DNA of 5,242 bases from Gammaproteobacteria bacterium (GTDB taxonomy: Bacteria; Pseudomonadota; Gammaproteobacteria; Steroidobacterales; GCA-2729495): NCBI GenBank assembly GCA_023150055.1, contig JAKLLP010000173.1:1-5242 (forward strand), written 5' to 3'. Each line of letters starts with the position of its first letter. Within the stretch, counting starts at the first letter, position 1. A program made the translations under genes and the position numbers. A model generated the notes under the pieces. The model was not told the DNA's origin. It worked only from the letters and a program-made list of their open reading frames with translations, and ran no database searches. Shown here piece by piece: positions 1 through 5,222 of the stretch.

Positions 1-72
1 GGTTCCGGTCCAGTAATCCCGTCAGTGAGACCTCCGTCGGTACACCGTCTAGGCGGTGGTTTCGGACGAGGC

Positions 73-306
73 TCAGTCGTTGTGCGTTTCCTTGGCGAAC
101 CACGAGTCGTCGGCCGTTCGCTCCCACACGGCAAGCTGTCTTTCGGCTTCGTCCCTGGCCACGCCGTAGCGCTCCTGGATCTTGCCAGCGAGTTGGTCGC
201 GACGGCCGGCGACGACGTCCAAATCGTCATCGGTCAGCTTGCCCCAGCGTTCCCTGGCCTTGCCGGTGACTTGTTTCCAGTTGCCGTGAATGCGAGCCCA
301 GTTCAT
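73..306 (-). CDS. CsbD/YjbJ-family stress-response protein
   Basis: This is a 77-residue soluble protein of the CsbD family (YjbJ in E. coli), small hydrophilic proteins usually induced by general stress and of unknown biochemical role. The family signature is clear: MNW at the N-terminus, GNWKQ (8-12), a GK-x-RE-x-WGKLTDDDLD segment (15-30), RDQLAGK (36-42), then QERYG (44-48) and DEAERQL (52-58). It has no signal peptide or membrane segment, and the length is typical. The ATG at 306 is supported by a GGAG Shine-Dalgarno motif (complement of 313-316) 6 bases upstream. It is transcribed away from the collagen-like gene. In other bacteria such genes are controlled by stress sigma factors; I could not identify a convincing promoter here. 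The family call is firm, the function is not known. Confidence 0.93.
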   Translation of the reverse strand: MNWARIHGNWKQVTGKARERWGKLTDDDLDVVAGRRDQLAGKIQERYGVARDEAERQLAVWERTADDSWFAKETHND

Positions 307-549
307 TTGAATCTCCGTGGGTGGCGACCAATGCCGACGCTCTTCGGCGCAGGCTCATTGGCGAACTGTAGGCACTCGCCGGCAATTTATCGGTGCGATA
401 GCGCACGTACGGATTCGGCACAGCTCGCGACCTCAGCCAGCTGCGCCGGATATTTCGGCGTAAGTGCTGCACCGAACAGAGATTGTCCTCACGACTGTCG
501 ATAATCCCGCAACTAGCTCGATTAGCCACGGCCGACAGGTAGAACAACT
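307..549. promoter_or_regulatory. Divergent intergenic region between the csbD-like and collagen-like genes
   Basis: These 243 bases must hold the promoter of the leftward CsbD-family gene and probably that of the rightward collagen-like gene. I found no sigma-70 pair with good -35/-10 boxes and proper spacing on either strand. The clearest structure is an imperfect inverted repeat, GATTGTC (481-487) and GATAATC (500-506), with 6 of 7 arms matching and 12 bases between them, 43 bases before the collagen-like start codon. It could be an operator, but its size makes chance quite possible. The regulatory role is inferred from gene orientation. Confidence 0.4.
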
Positions 550-873
550 ATGAAATACCCAGTTTCACTCGCACTTCTGATCATGACGCTCGGCGTGAGC
601 GCCTGTGATCCTCCGACTGACACGACGGTGGTTGTGCCAGCACCGGTTCCGGGGCCGCCCGGGCCGCAAGGTCCGGCAGGAGATCCGGGAAGCCAGGGCG
701 CGACCGGATATACCGGCCAACCGGGCGCCACCGGATACACCGGTTTGCAGGGAGAGCCCGGCTATACCGGCGCGCAGGGCGAGACCGGCGAGCAGGGCGT
801 CACCGGCCGCACTGGCAGCCAGGGCGAAAGCGGTAGCGGCAGTACGGTCGTGATTGTCCCCCCTCCCGAGTGA
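550..873 (+). CDS. Minimal collagen-like (Gly-X-Y) lipoprotein
   Basis: This is a 107-residue exported lipoprotein. Residues 1-18 form a signal peptide (Lys2, hydrophobic core [10 protein letters not shown]) ending in the lipobox V-S-A-C, with Cys19 as the expected lipidated residue. Asp20 follows at +2; in E. coli Asp+2 tends to keep lipoproteins in the inner membrane. A Val/Pro-rich linker (20-34) leads into 20 uninterrupted Gly-X-Y triplets (35-94), then a short tail [14 protein letters not shown] and Y positions are rich in Pro, Thr, Gln, Ala, Glu and Tyr, as in bacterial collagens. Triplets from residue 50 follow a 9-residue period, with GYTG occurring three times. There is no globular trimerisation domain and no LPXTG anchor. 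The Shine-Dalgarno is modest (AGGT at 537-540). Function is unknown; structural, adhesive or spacer roles are possible. The outer-membrane barrel gene follows 89 bases downstream. Confidence 0.85.
   Translation: MKYPVSLALLIMTLGVSACDPPTDTTVVVPAPVPGPPGPQGPAGDPGSQGATGYTGQPGATGYTGLQGEPGYTGAQGETGEQGVTGRTGSQGESGSGSTVVIVPPPE
697..831 (+). repeat. Degenerate 27-base tandem repeat encoding 9-residue collagen units
   Basis: Five consecutive 27-base units encode [36 protein letters not shown] and GRTGSQGES. The first three are clearly related at the DNA level (a shared ACCGGATAYACCGG-like core in units one and two, and CCCGGCTATACCGG in unit three); the last two have drifted. This suggests the collagen domain grew by duplication of a three-triplet module. 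Unit boundaries are arbitrary within the period. Confidence 0.65.
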
Positions 874-879
874 TACCAG

Positions 880-898
880 AGTCAGCCGCAGGCTGTCT
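880..898 (+). terminator. Weak hairpin after the collagen-like gene
   Basis: CAGCC (883-887) pairs with GGCTG (891-895) around a GCA loop. After one T-T mismatch two more pairs extend the stem (880-881 with 897-898). It begins 7 bases after the collagen-like stop codon. Only TCTTC follows, not a real U-tract, so it may be a partial terminator or attenuator that sets the ratio of the lipoprotein to the barrel, or a chance hairpin. Confidence 0.25.
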
Positions 899-962
899 TC
901 GGACGCCCGCGACGCTGCTTACCCTTTCTCCTTAATTCAATCCATGTCCAGGAGGACATTTC

Positions 963-1649
963 ATGATTAATGCACGACACTTGATATGCATGGCTGCGCT
1001 GGCGTTACCGCTGGCCGGTTGGAGTTCTGAGGATCTTAGTTACACGTATCTCGAGGTTGGTTATCTCAATCTCGATATTGATGACTTCGATGACAGCGAC
1101 AGCCTGCGGGAAGACTTCGATGACGGCCACGGCTGGGCCGTCCAGGGGTCGTTTGCATTCACTCCCATGTTTTTCGGCTTCGCCGGATACTCCGACACCG
1201 ACTCCGACGTGACATTCACCAGCGATGGCACGACCTTTTTCAGCTCGAGCCAGGATGTGAAACGATTCGATATCGGCTTGGGTCTGAACAAAGAGGTCAA
1301 TATCGACTTCCTCAATCAGCCCGATGTGGTCGTGCGTGTCGCCTATACCGACATCGACGTGGGCAGCTTCGATTTTGGCGGCAGCTCCGATTCGAGCATC
1401 GACGACCTTAACGAGGATTCGTCGGATGGCTGGTACGCGGATGCGGCGCTTCGGTCCCAGGCCGTGCCGTGGCTGGAGACAAGCGCCGGCGTTCGCTACA
1501 CCGATATCGAGGACGCCGACGAATTCAGTTTCATCGGGAACCTTCTCTTCGAATTCAACCCGAGCTGGGGAGTCAATCTGGGCGTCGATGCCGGCGAGGA
1601 CATCCGCACCTGGTTTCTGGGCGTGCGGTACTCCTTCCAGCGATCCTGA
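963..1649 (+). CDS. Acidic outer-membrane beta-barrel protein
   Basis: This 228-residue protein has an N-terminal signal peptide (ARHLICMAALALPLAG, about 4-19), with cleavage probably near residues 19-22. The mature part shows alternating hydrophobic and polar strands with aromatic girdle residues: YTYLEVGYLNLDI, WAVQGSFAF, MFFGFAGYSD, RFDIGLGLNK, VVVRVAYTDIDV, WYADAALRS, LETSAGVRYTDI, NLLFEFN and a final WFLGVRYSF. This fits an 8- to 10-strand OmpA-like/porin-family barrel, and the aromatic C-terminal strand resembles a BAM recognition signal, though RS follow the last YSFQ. Turns are extremely Asp-rich (about 32 Asp and 10 Glu against 11 Lys/Arg), especially at 37-53 and near 143-155. A strong AGGAGG (950-955), 7 bases before the ATG, fixes the start. 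There is no OmpA peptidoglycan-binding domain. Substrate or partner is unknown; porin, adhesin or structural roles are all possible. Confidence 0.82.
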   Translation: MINARHLICMAALALPLAGWSSEDLSYTYLEVGYLNLDIDDFDDSDSLREDFDDGHGWAVQGSFAFTPMFFGFAGYSDTDSDVTFTSDGTTFFSSSQDVKRFDIGLGLNKEVNIDFLNQPDVVVRVAYTDIDVGSFDFGGSSDSSIDDLNEDSSDGWYADAALRSQAVPWLETSAGVRYTDIEDADEFSFIGNLLFEFNPSWGVNLGVDAGEDIRTWFLGVRYSFQRS

Positions 1650-1942
1650 ACAAGGTTGCCGGCGAGCGTCGAAGGCAGAGCAGATGCAGGCGTTCGGCGA
1701 TGACCACCGGCAAAGCGGTCGAAGGCCGGTTTCAAAGGCGGTTATCGTCGAAACGCCTGGCCGAAGTTGAACGCCGGTTTGCCCCGAAGGGCGGTCAGAC
1801 GACTTGCACGCCTGTCCACGCCCAAGGACGCCAAATTCCGGCCGTCGCCCGCCTGTGTACGACAGCGCACAGACGCCGCTGGCCAGCCCGGCGACGATGC
1901 TCTGCTGGCGCCCTTCTCAGCAAACGGGAGTCATGGGCGCCG
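1650..1942. other. Intergenic gap with small hairpins, no convincing gene
   Basis: Open frames run through this stretch, but their predicted peptides are Arg-rich, low in hydrophobic pattern and resemble no family, so I treat them as non-coding. Small structures are visible: AGGCG (1736-1740) with CGCCT (1754-1758), and GCCC (1781-1784) with GGGC (1789-1792) around CGAA, which on the other strand is a C(UUCG)G tetraloop hairpin. GCCGGTTT occurs twice (1725-1732 and 1773-1780). The promoter of the signalling operon probably lies here, but I could not pick it out. No U-tract terminator for the barrel gene is visible. Confidence 0.5.
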
Positions 1943-3586
1943 GTGGAGGTAGACATTCCTGGTTCAAAGGCAGTGGCCCTGCAGAATGCGATCCTCGCGA
2001 GCGCCACGTTCTCGATTATTGCGACGGACGAGCACGGCATCATCCAGCTGTTCAACGTCGGCGCCGAGCGCATGCTGGGTTACGCGGCCGCGGAAGTCGT
2101 GAATCGACTCACCCCGAGTGACCTTCACGACCAACAGGACGTGGCAGCGCGCGCCCGTGCCCTGAGCCATGAGCTCGGCACTCCGATTGCGCCGGGTTTG
2201 GACGCGCTGGCTTTCAAAGCGTCCCGCGGCATCGAGGACATCGACGATCTGACCTATGTCCGCAAGGATGGCAGCCGTTTTCCTGCCCGCGTGTCCGTCA
2301 CCGCGCTGCGCAACGGGGCCGGGGGCATCATCGGCTTCCTGCTCATCGGCACCGATAATTCGGCGCGGAAGCGCGCCGAGTCCGAGCTTCACGAGGCCAT
2401 GACAGCCGCGGACAGCGCCAACCGGGCAAAAACCGATTTCCTCTCCAGCATGAGCCATGAGCTGCGCACGCCCCTGAACGCGATTCTCGGCTTCGCCCAG
2501 CTCATGGACACCGACACACCGGCACCTACGTCCTCCCAGAAGCGCAGCCTCGGCCAGATCCTCAAGGCAGGCTGGTATCTGCTGGAGCTTATCAATGAGG
2601 TGCTCGACCTGGCACTGATCGAGTCGGGCAAGGTGACGCTGTCGCCAGAGCCGGTCTCGCTCGGCGAAGTCATGCTCGAGTGCCAGACCATGATCGAGCC
2701 GCAGGCGCAACAGCATGGGATCGCCATGACATTCCCGGCCTTCGAGACGCCCTGCTTCGTCAAGGCTGACCGCACGCGAGTGAAACAGGTCCTGATCAAC
2801 CTGCTTTCCAATGCCATCAAGTACAACAAGCCGGCAGGCAGCGTTGTCGTCGTGTGCTCCCTGCGGAACCCCGGCCTGATTCGCATCAGTTTCCGGGACA
2901 CCGGTGCGGGACTGACGCCGCCGCAGCTGGCGCAGCTCTTCCAGCCGTTCAATCGTCTCGGCGAGGAGGCCGGCGCAGAGGAAGGCACGGGCATCGGCCT
3001 GGTGGTGGCCAAGCGGCTGGTGGAACTCATGGGCGGGGCCATTGGCGCGGACAGTACCGCCGGCGTGGGTAGCGTGTTCTGGGTGGACCTGGCCCTGACG
3101 ACGGCGCCGCAACTCGGGGCCCGGAAAACCGAACCGGCAGCAGTGGTGCGACCGGACGTGCCGGCGGGCACGCCGCTCCGCACAGTGCTCTATGTGGAAG
3201 ACAACCCGGCCAACCTGGAACTGGTTGAGCAGCTCATGGCACGCCGCCCCGAGTTGCAGCTCCTCGGCGCCGCAGACGGCAACCTCGGCATCGAGTTGGC
3301 ACGCACCTGTCAGCCGGAAGTGATCCTGATGGACCTCAACCTGCCGGGCATCAGCGGCATGGAAGCCATGCAGATCCTCCGCGCAGACTCGACCACGGCG
3401 CACATACCCATCATCGCGCTCAGCGCCAACGCAGTGGCCCGCGACATCGAGAAAGCCCTGGAGGCGGGATTTGTCAACTACCTCACCAAGCCACTCCGGG
3501 TGGATCCGTTCATGGACGCACTGGATGCGGCGCTGCTGGCTGCGCAGGCGTCCACAGGGCGCACGCCCGACAGGGAAATCGCATGA
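1943..3586 (+). CDS. Soluble hybrid histidine kinase (PAS-HisKA-HATPase-REC)
   Basis: This cytoplasmic sensor kinase senses a signal through a PAS domain, autophosphorylates on His and passes phosphate to its own receiver. Numbering from GTG 1943 (547 residues): a PAS domain about 13-140 opening with LQNAILASATFSIIATD and ending with the PAC-like YVRKDGSRFP and GFLLIGTDNSARKRAE; a short helical linker; HisKA about 165-230 with the H-box SMSHELRTPLN (His172); HATPase_c about 275-385 with N-box NLLSNAIKYN (Asn290), G1 DTGAGL (Asp319) and G2 GTGIGL (348-352); and REC about 415-535 with the acidic pair Glu419-Asp420, phosphoacceptor Asp464 (MDLNLPG), Ser494 and Lys516. All catalytic residues are present. 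There is no transmembrane segment and no HPt domain. The start is uncertain: GTG 1943, ATT 1955 or GTG 1973. The open frame extends upstream into the barrel gene, but that part lacks protein-like character. The stop overlaps the next gene by ATGA. Confidence 0.9.
   Translation: MEVDIPGSKAVALQNAILASATFSIIATDEHGIIQLFNVGAERMLGYAAAEVVNRLTPSDLHDQQDVAARARALSHELGTPIAPGLDALAFKASRGIEDIDDLTYVRKDGSRFPARVSVTALRNGAGGIIGFLLIGTDNSARKRAESELHEAMTAADSANRAKTDFLSSMSHELRTPLNAILGFAQLMDTDTPAPTSSQKRSLGQILKAGWYLLELINEVLDLALIESGKVTLSPEPVSLGEVMLECQTMIEPQAQQHGIAMTFPAFETPCFVKADRTRVKQVLINLLSNAIKYNKPAGSVVVVCSLRNPGLIRISFRDTGAGLTPPQLAQLFQPFNRLGEEAGAEEGTGIGLVVAKRLVELMGGAIGADSTAGVGSVFWVDLALTTAPQLGARKTEPAAVVRPDVPAGTPLRTVLYVEDNPANLELVEQLMARRPELQLLGAADGNLGIELARTCQPEVILMDLNLPGISGMEAMQILRADSTTAHIPIIALSANAVARDIEKALEAGFVNYLTKPLRVDPFMDALDAALLAAQASTGRTPDREIA
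1945..1950 (+). promoter_or_regulatory. Strong Shine-Dalgarno GGAGGT pointing to a non-AUG kinase start
   Basis: GGAGGT is the best ribosome binding site near the kinase's 5' end. Counting from GGAGG, the in-frame codon at a usable distance is ATT at 1955 (5 bases). GTG at 1943 overlaps the motif and GTG at 1973 lies 22 or more bases away. No in-frame ATG exists between 1703 and the interior of the PAS domain. ATT starts are rare but known (infC and pcnB of E. coli). Confidence 0.4.
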
Positions 3587-4422
3587 TTGTCAGTGATGCC
3601 GACATTCTCGGGGCAAGCATCTTGATCGTCGACGACCAGGAGGCCAATGTCAGCCTGCTCGAGCAAATGCTGCGCGACGCCGGCTATACCGGCGTCGCCT
3701 CGACGACGAAGCCGGACGAAGTCTGGGCGCTGCATCGGCGCCACCGCTACGACCTGATCCTGCTCGACCTGCAGATGCCCGGCATGGACGGATTTCAGGT
3801 GATGGAGGGTCTGAAGACCAATGATGCGGACGCCTACCTGCCGGTGCTCGTGATCACCGCGCAGCCGGGCCACAAGCTGCGGGCCCTTCAGGCCGGCGCC
3901 AGGGATTTCATCAGCAAGCCGTTCGATCTGGTCGAAACCCGGACGCGTATCCGCAACATGCTGGAAGTCCGGCTGCTGTACCGGCGCATAGAGGCGCACA
4001 ACGACCTGCTGGAACAGACGGTGCGGGAACGGACCGCCGAGCTGCGCGCAAGCGAGGCCCGCTATCGCAGCCTCACGGAACTCGCCTCCGACTGGTACTG
4101 GGAGCAGGACGAGCACGGGAGCTTCAGCAAGGTCTCCGGTCCGGTGCTGGAGATGCTGGGCATCCGGGTCGACGCCCTCGATGGCGATTCGCGCGCAGTC
4201 GAAGTGGCCGGGTGGAACGAGGCCGAGCGAAAGGTGCTGCGGGAAACCATCGCGGCCCGGCAGCCCTTCCTGGATTTCATCTTCACCCGCGTCAACGAGG
4301 ATGGCGCGCAGCAAACGTTCCAGGTCAGCGGCGAGCCCATGTTCGACCAGCAGTGCCGCTTCATCGGTTATCGGGGTATCGGGGTGCAGCTGAACAGCGG
4401 AAAACCGCCGTCACTCGAATGA
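3583..4422 (+). CDS. Response regulator, REC-coiled coil-PAS, without output domain
   Basis: This 279-residue protein starts inside the kinase stop (ATGA overlap) with AGGGA (3572-3576) 6 bases upstream, so translational coupling is likely. The receiver domain (about 10-125) has the acidic pair Asp17-Asp18, phosphoacceptor Asp62 (LLDLQMPGMDGF), Thr92 and Lys112 (SKPFD), so it should be phosphorylatable. A signalling helix follows (about 126-158, RNMLEVRLLYRRIEAHNDLL onward to RTAEL). A PAS domain (about 159-272) begins YRSLTELASDWYWEQDEHG and closes with the PAC-like GYRGIGVQL. The protein ends there. Relatives with this REC-helix or PAS style usually continue into GGDEF, EAL, HD-GYP or kinase domains; none is present. 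It may work by protein-protein contact, as a phosphate sink, or as an adaptor for the kinase or the downstream Crp/Fnr protein. It is probably the cognate partner of the kinase. Confidence 0.9.
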   Translation: MIVSDADILGASILIVDDQEANVSLLEQMLRDAGYTGVASTTKPDEVWALHRRHRYDLILLDLQMPGMDGFQVMEGLKTNDADAYLPVLVITAQPGHKLRALQAGARDFISKPFDLVETRTRIRNMLEVRLLYRRIEAHNDLLEQTVRERTAELRASEARYRSLTELASDWYWEQDEHGSFSKVSGPVLEMLGIRVDALDGDSRAVEVAGWNEAERKVLRETIAARQPFLDFIFTRVNEDGAQQTFQVSGEPMFDQQCRFIGYRGIGVQLNSGKPPSLE

Positions 4423-4431
4423 CGGTGAGCC

Positions 4432-5166
4432 ATGTCAGCGCCCCACAGCCCCAACCAGAACCACCTGATCGCCGCGCTGCCAGACGCGGAGTTCGAGAGG
4501 GTTGCGGCGCACCTCCAATTGATCCCGATGCCGCTCGGTGCCATGGTCTATGAACCGGGTGAACAGCTGGAGTACGCCTGCTTTCCCACCACCGCCATCG
4601 TCTCCCTGCACTATGTCATGGAGTCAGGCGCTTCGGCTGAGACCGCGAGCGTGGGCAACGAGGGCGTCGTGGGCGTGGCCCTGTTCATGGGCGGTGATAC
4701 CACGCCGAGCTCGGCGGTGGTGCAGGCCGCGGGCCACGGGTACCGGCTGGAGCGCGGCCTGCTCCGGCGGGAGTTCCGCCGCGCCGGACTCCTGCAGAAC
4801 CTGCTGCTGCGCTACACCCAGGCGCTGATGACCCAGGTGACCCAGACCGCCGCCTGCAACCGGCATCACTCGGTGGAGCAGCGGCTGAGCCGCTGGCTCC
4901 TGTTGGCCATTGATCGCTCCCCCTCGAGCGAGCTGATTGTCACCCACGAGCTGATGGCCGGCATGCTTGGCGTGCGTCGGGAAGGGATTACAGAGGCAGC
5001 CGGTCGCCTCCAGCATGCCGGTTGCATTCGCTACCGGCGGGGCCACATAGCGGTCCTGGATCGGACTCGGCTCGAGACCCGCGCCTGCGAGTGCTACGCC
5101 GTGGTCCGGAAGGAACTCGACCGCCTGCTCGCCGACGTTCAATACCGGCAAAGCGCCGAGGCATAG
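4432..5166 (+). CDS. Crp/Fnr-family transcriptional regulator
   Basis: This 244-residue regulator has an N-terminal cyclic-nucleotide-binding-like beta-roll (about 12-125) and a C-terminal winged helix-turn-helix of the HTH_Crp type (about 150-212). Typical subgroup sequences are CFPTTAIVSLHYVMESGASAE (50-70), VGNEGVVGVALFMGG (74-88), AVVQAAGHGYRL (95-106), a dimerisation helix (about 118-140), SVEQRLSRWLL (147-157), and the recognition region HELMAGMLGVRREGITEAAGRL (172-193) followed by the wing IRYRRGHIAVLDR. The cAMP-contacting Arg-Ser/Thr of true CRP seems replaced (TPSSAVV, 91-97), and there is no N-terminal Cys cluster as in FNR; cysteines are at 50, 142, 198, 219 and 221. The gene begins 9 bases after the regulator's stop with GGTGAG (4424-4429) only 2 bases before the ATG, so it is probably translated from the same transcript. 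The effector and target genes are unknown. Confidence 0.92.
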   Translation: MSAPHSPNQNHLIAALPDAEFERVAAHLQLIPMPLGAMVYEPGEQLEYACFPTTAIVSLHYVMESGASAETASVGNEGVVGVALFMGGDTTPSSAVVQAAGHGYRLERGLLRREFRRAGLLQNLLLRYTQALMTQVTQTAACNRHHSVEQRLSRWLLLAIDRSPSSELIVTHELMAGMLGVRREGITEAAGRLQHAGCIRYRRGHIAVLDRTRLETRACECYAVVRKELDRLLADVQYRQSAEA

Positions 5167-5196
5167 CGTGCCGGTTTCACTGCTCATGGGCGATAA

Positions 5197-5222
5197 CCCT
5201 GGTCGTCGAGACTTGCCCAGGG
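5197..5222 (+). terminator. Possible hairpin after the signalling operon
   Basis: CCCTGG (5197-5202) and CCAGGG (5217-5222) form a perfect 6-base stem with a 14-base loop, 30 bases after the Crp/Fnr stop codon. No U-tract follows, so this is at best a weak or Rho-assisted terminator. The long loop lowers confidence. The rest of 5167-5242 shows no supported feature. Confidence 0.2.

Noticed and set aside
43..58. Hairpin CACCG/CGGTG after the CsbD-family gene
   Set aside because: Only a 5-base stem, with no U-tract on the minus strand, so not a convincing terminator.
474..499. ECF-sigma-like promoter (GAAC and GTC boxes)
   Set aside because: The spacing of 19 bases is too long and the boxes are minimal, so this is likely chance.
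25..504. Plus-strand open frame over the CsbD gene
   Set aside because: It is antisense to a clear CsbD-family protein and continues into intergenic DNA without domain character.
697..831. Tandem repeats as a possible CRISPR array
   Set aside because: The units are in-frame coding Gly-X-Y repeats with no unique spacers.
1469..1942. Upstream extension of the kinase reading frame
   Set aside because: It overlaps the end of the barrel gene, is Arg-rich and matches no domain; the PAS domain begins only after 1973.
1767..1952. Small plus-strand open frame in the intergenic gap
   Set aside because: The 61-residue peptide has no recognisable pattern or good ribosome binding site and overlaps the likely kinase start.
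1964..3403. Long minus-strand open frame (479 codons) opposite the kinase
   Set aside because: It is antisense to a fully supported kinase with all motifs; its peptide is His/Arg/Ala/Gly-rich with no domain pattern, as expected from GC-rich codon bias.
3478..4314. Minus-strand open frame (278 codons) opposite the response regulator
   Set aside because: It lies antisense to the REC-PAS gene, has no recognisable motif and has no ribosome binding site that stands out.
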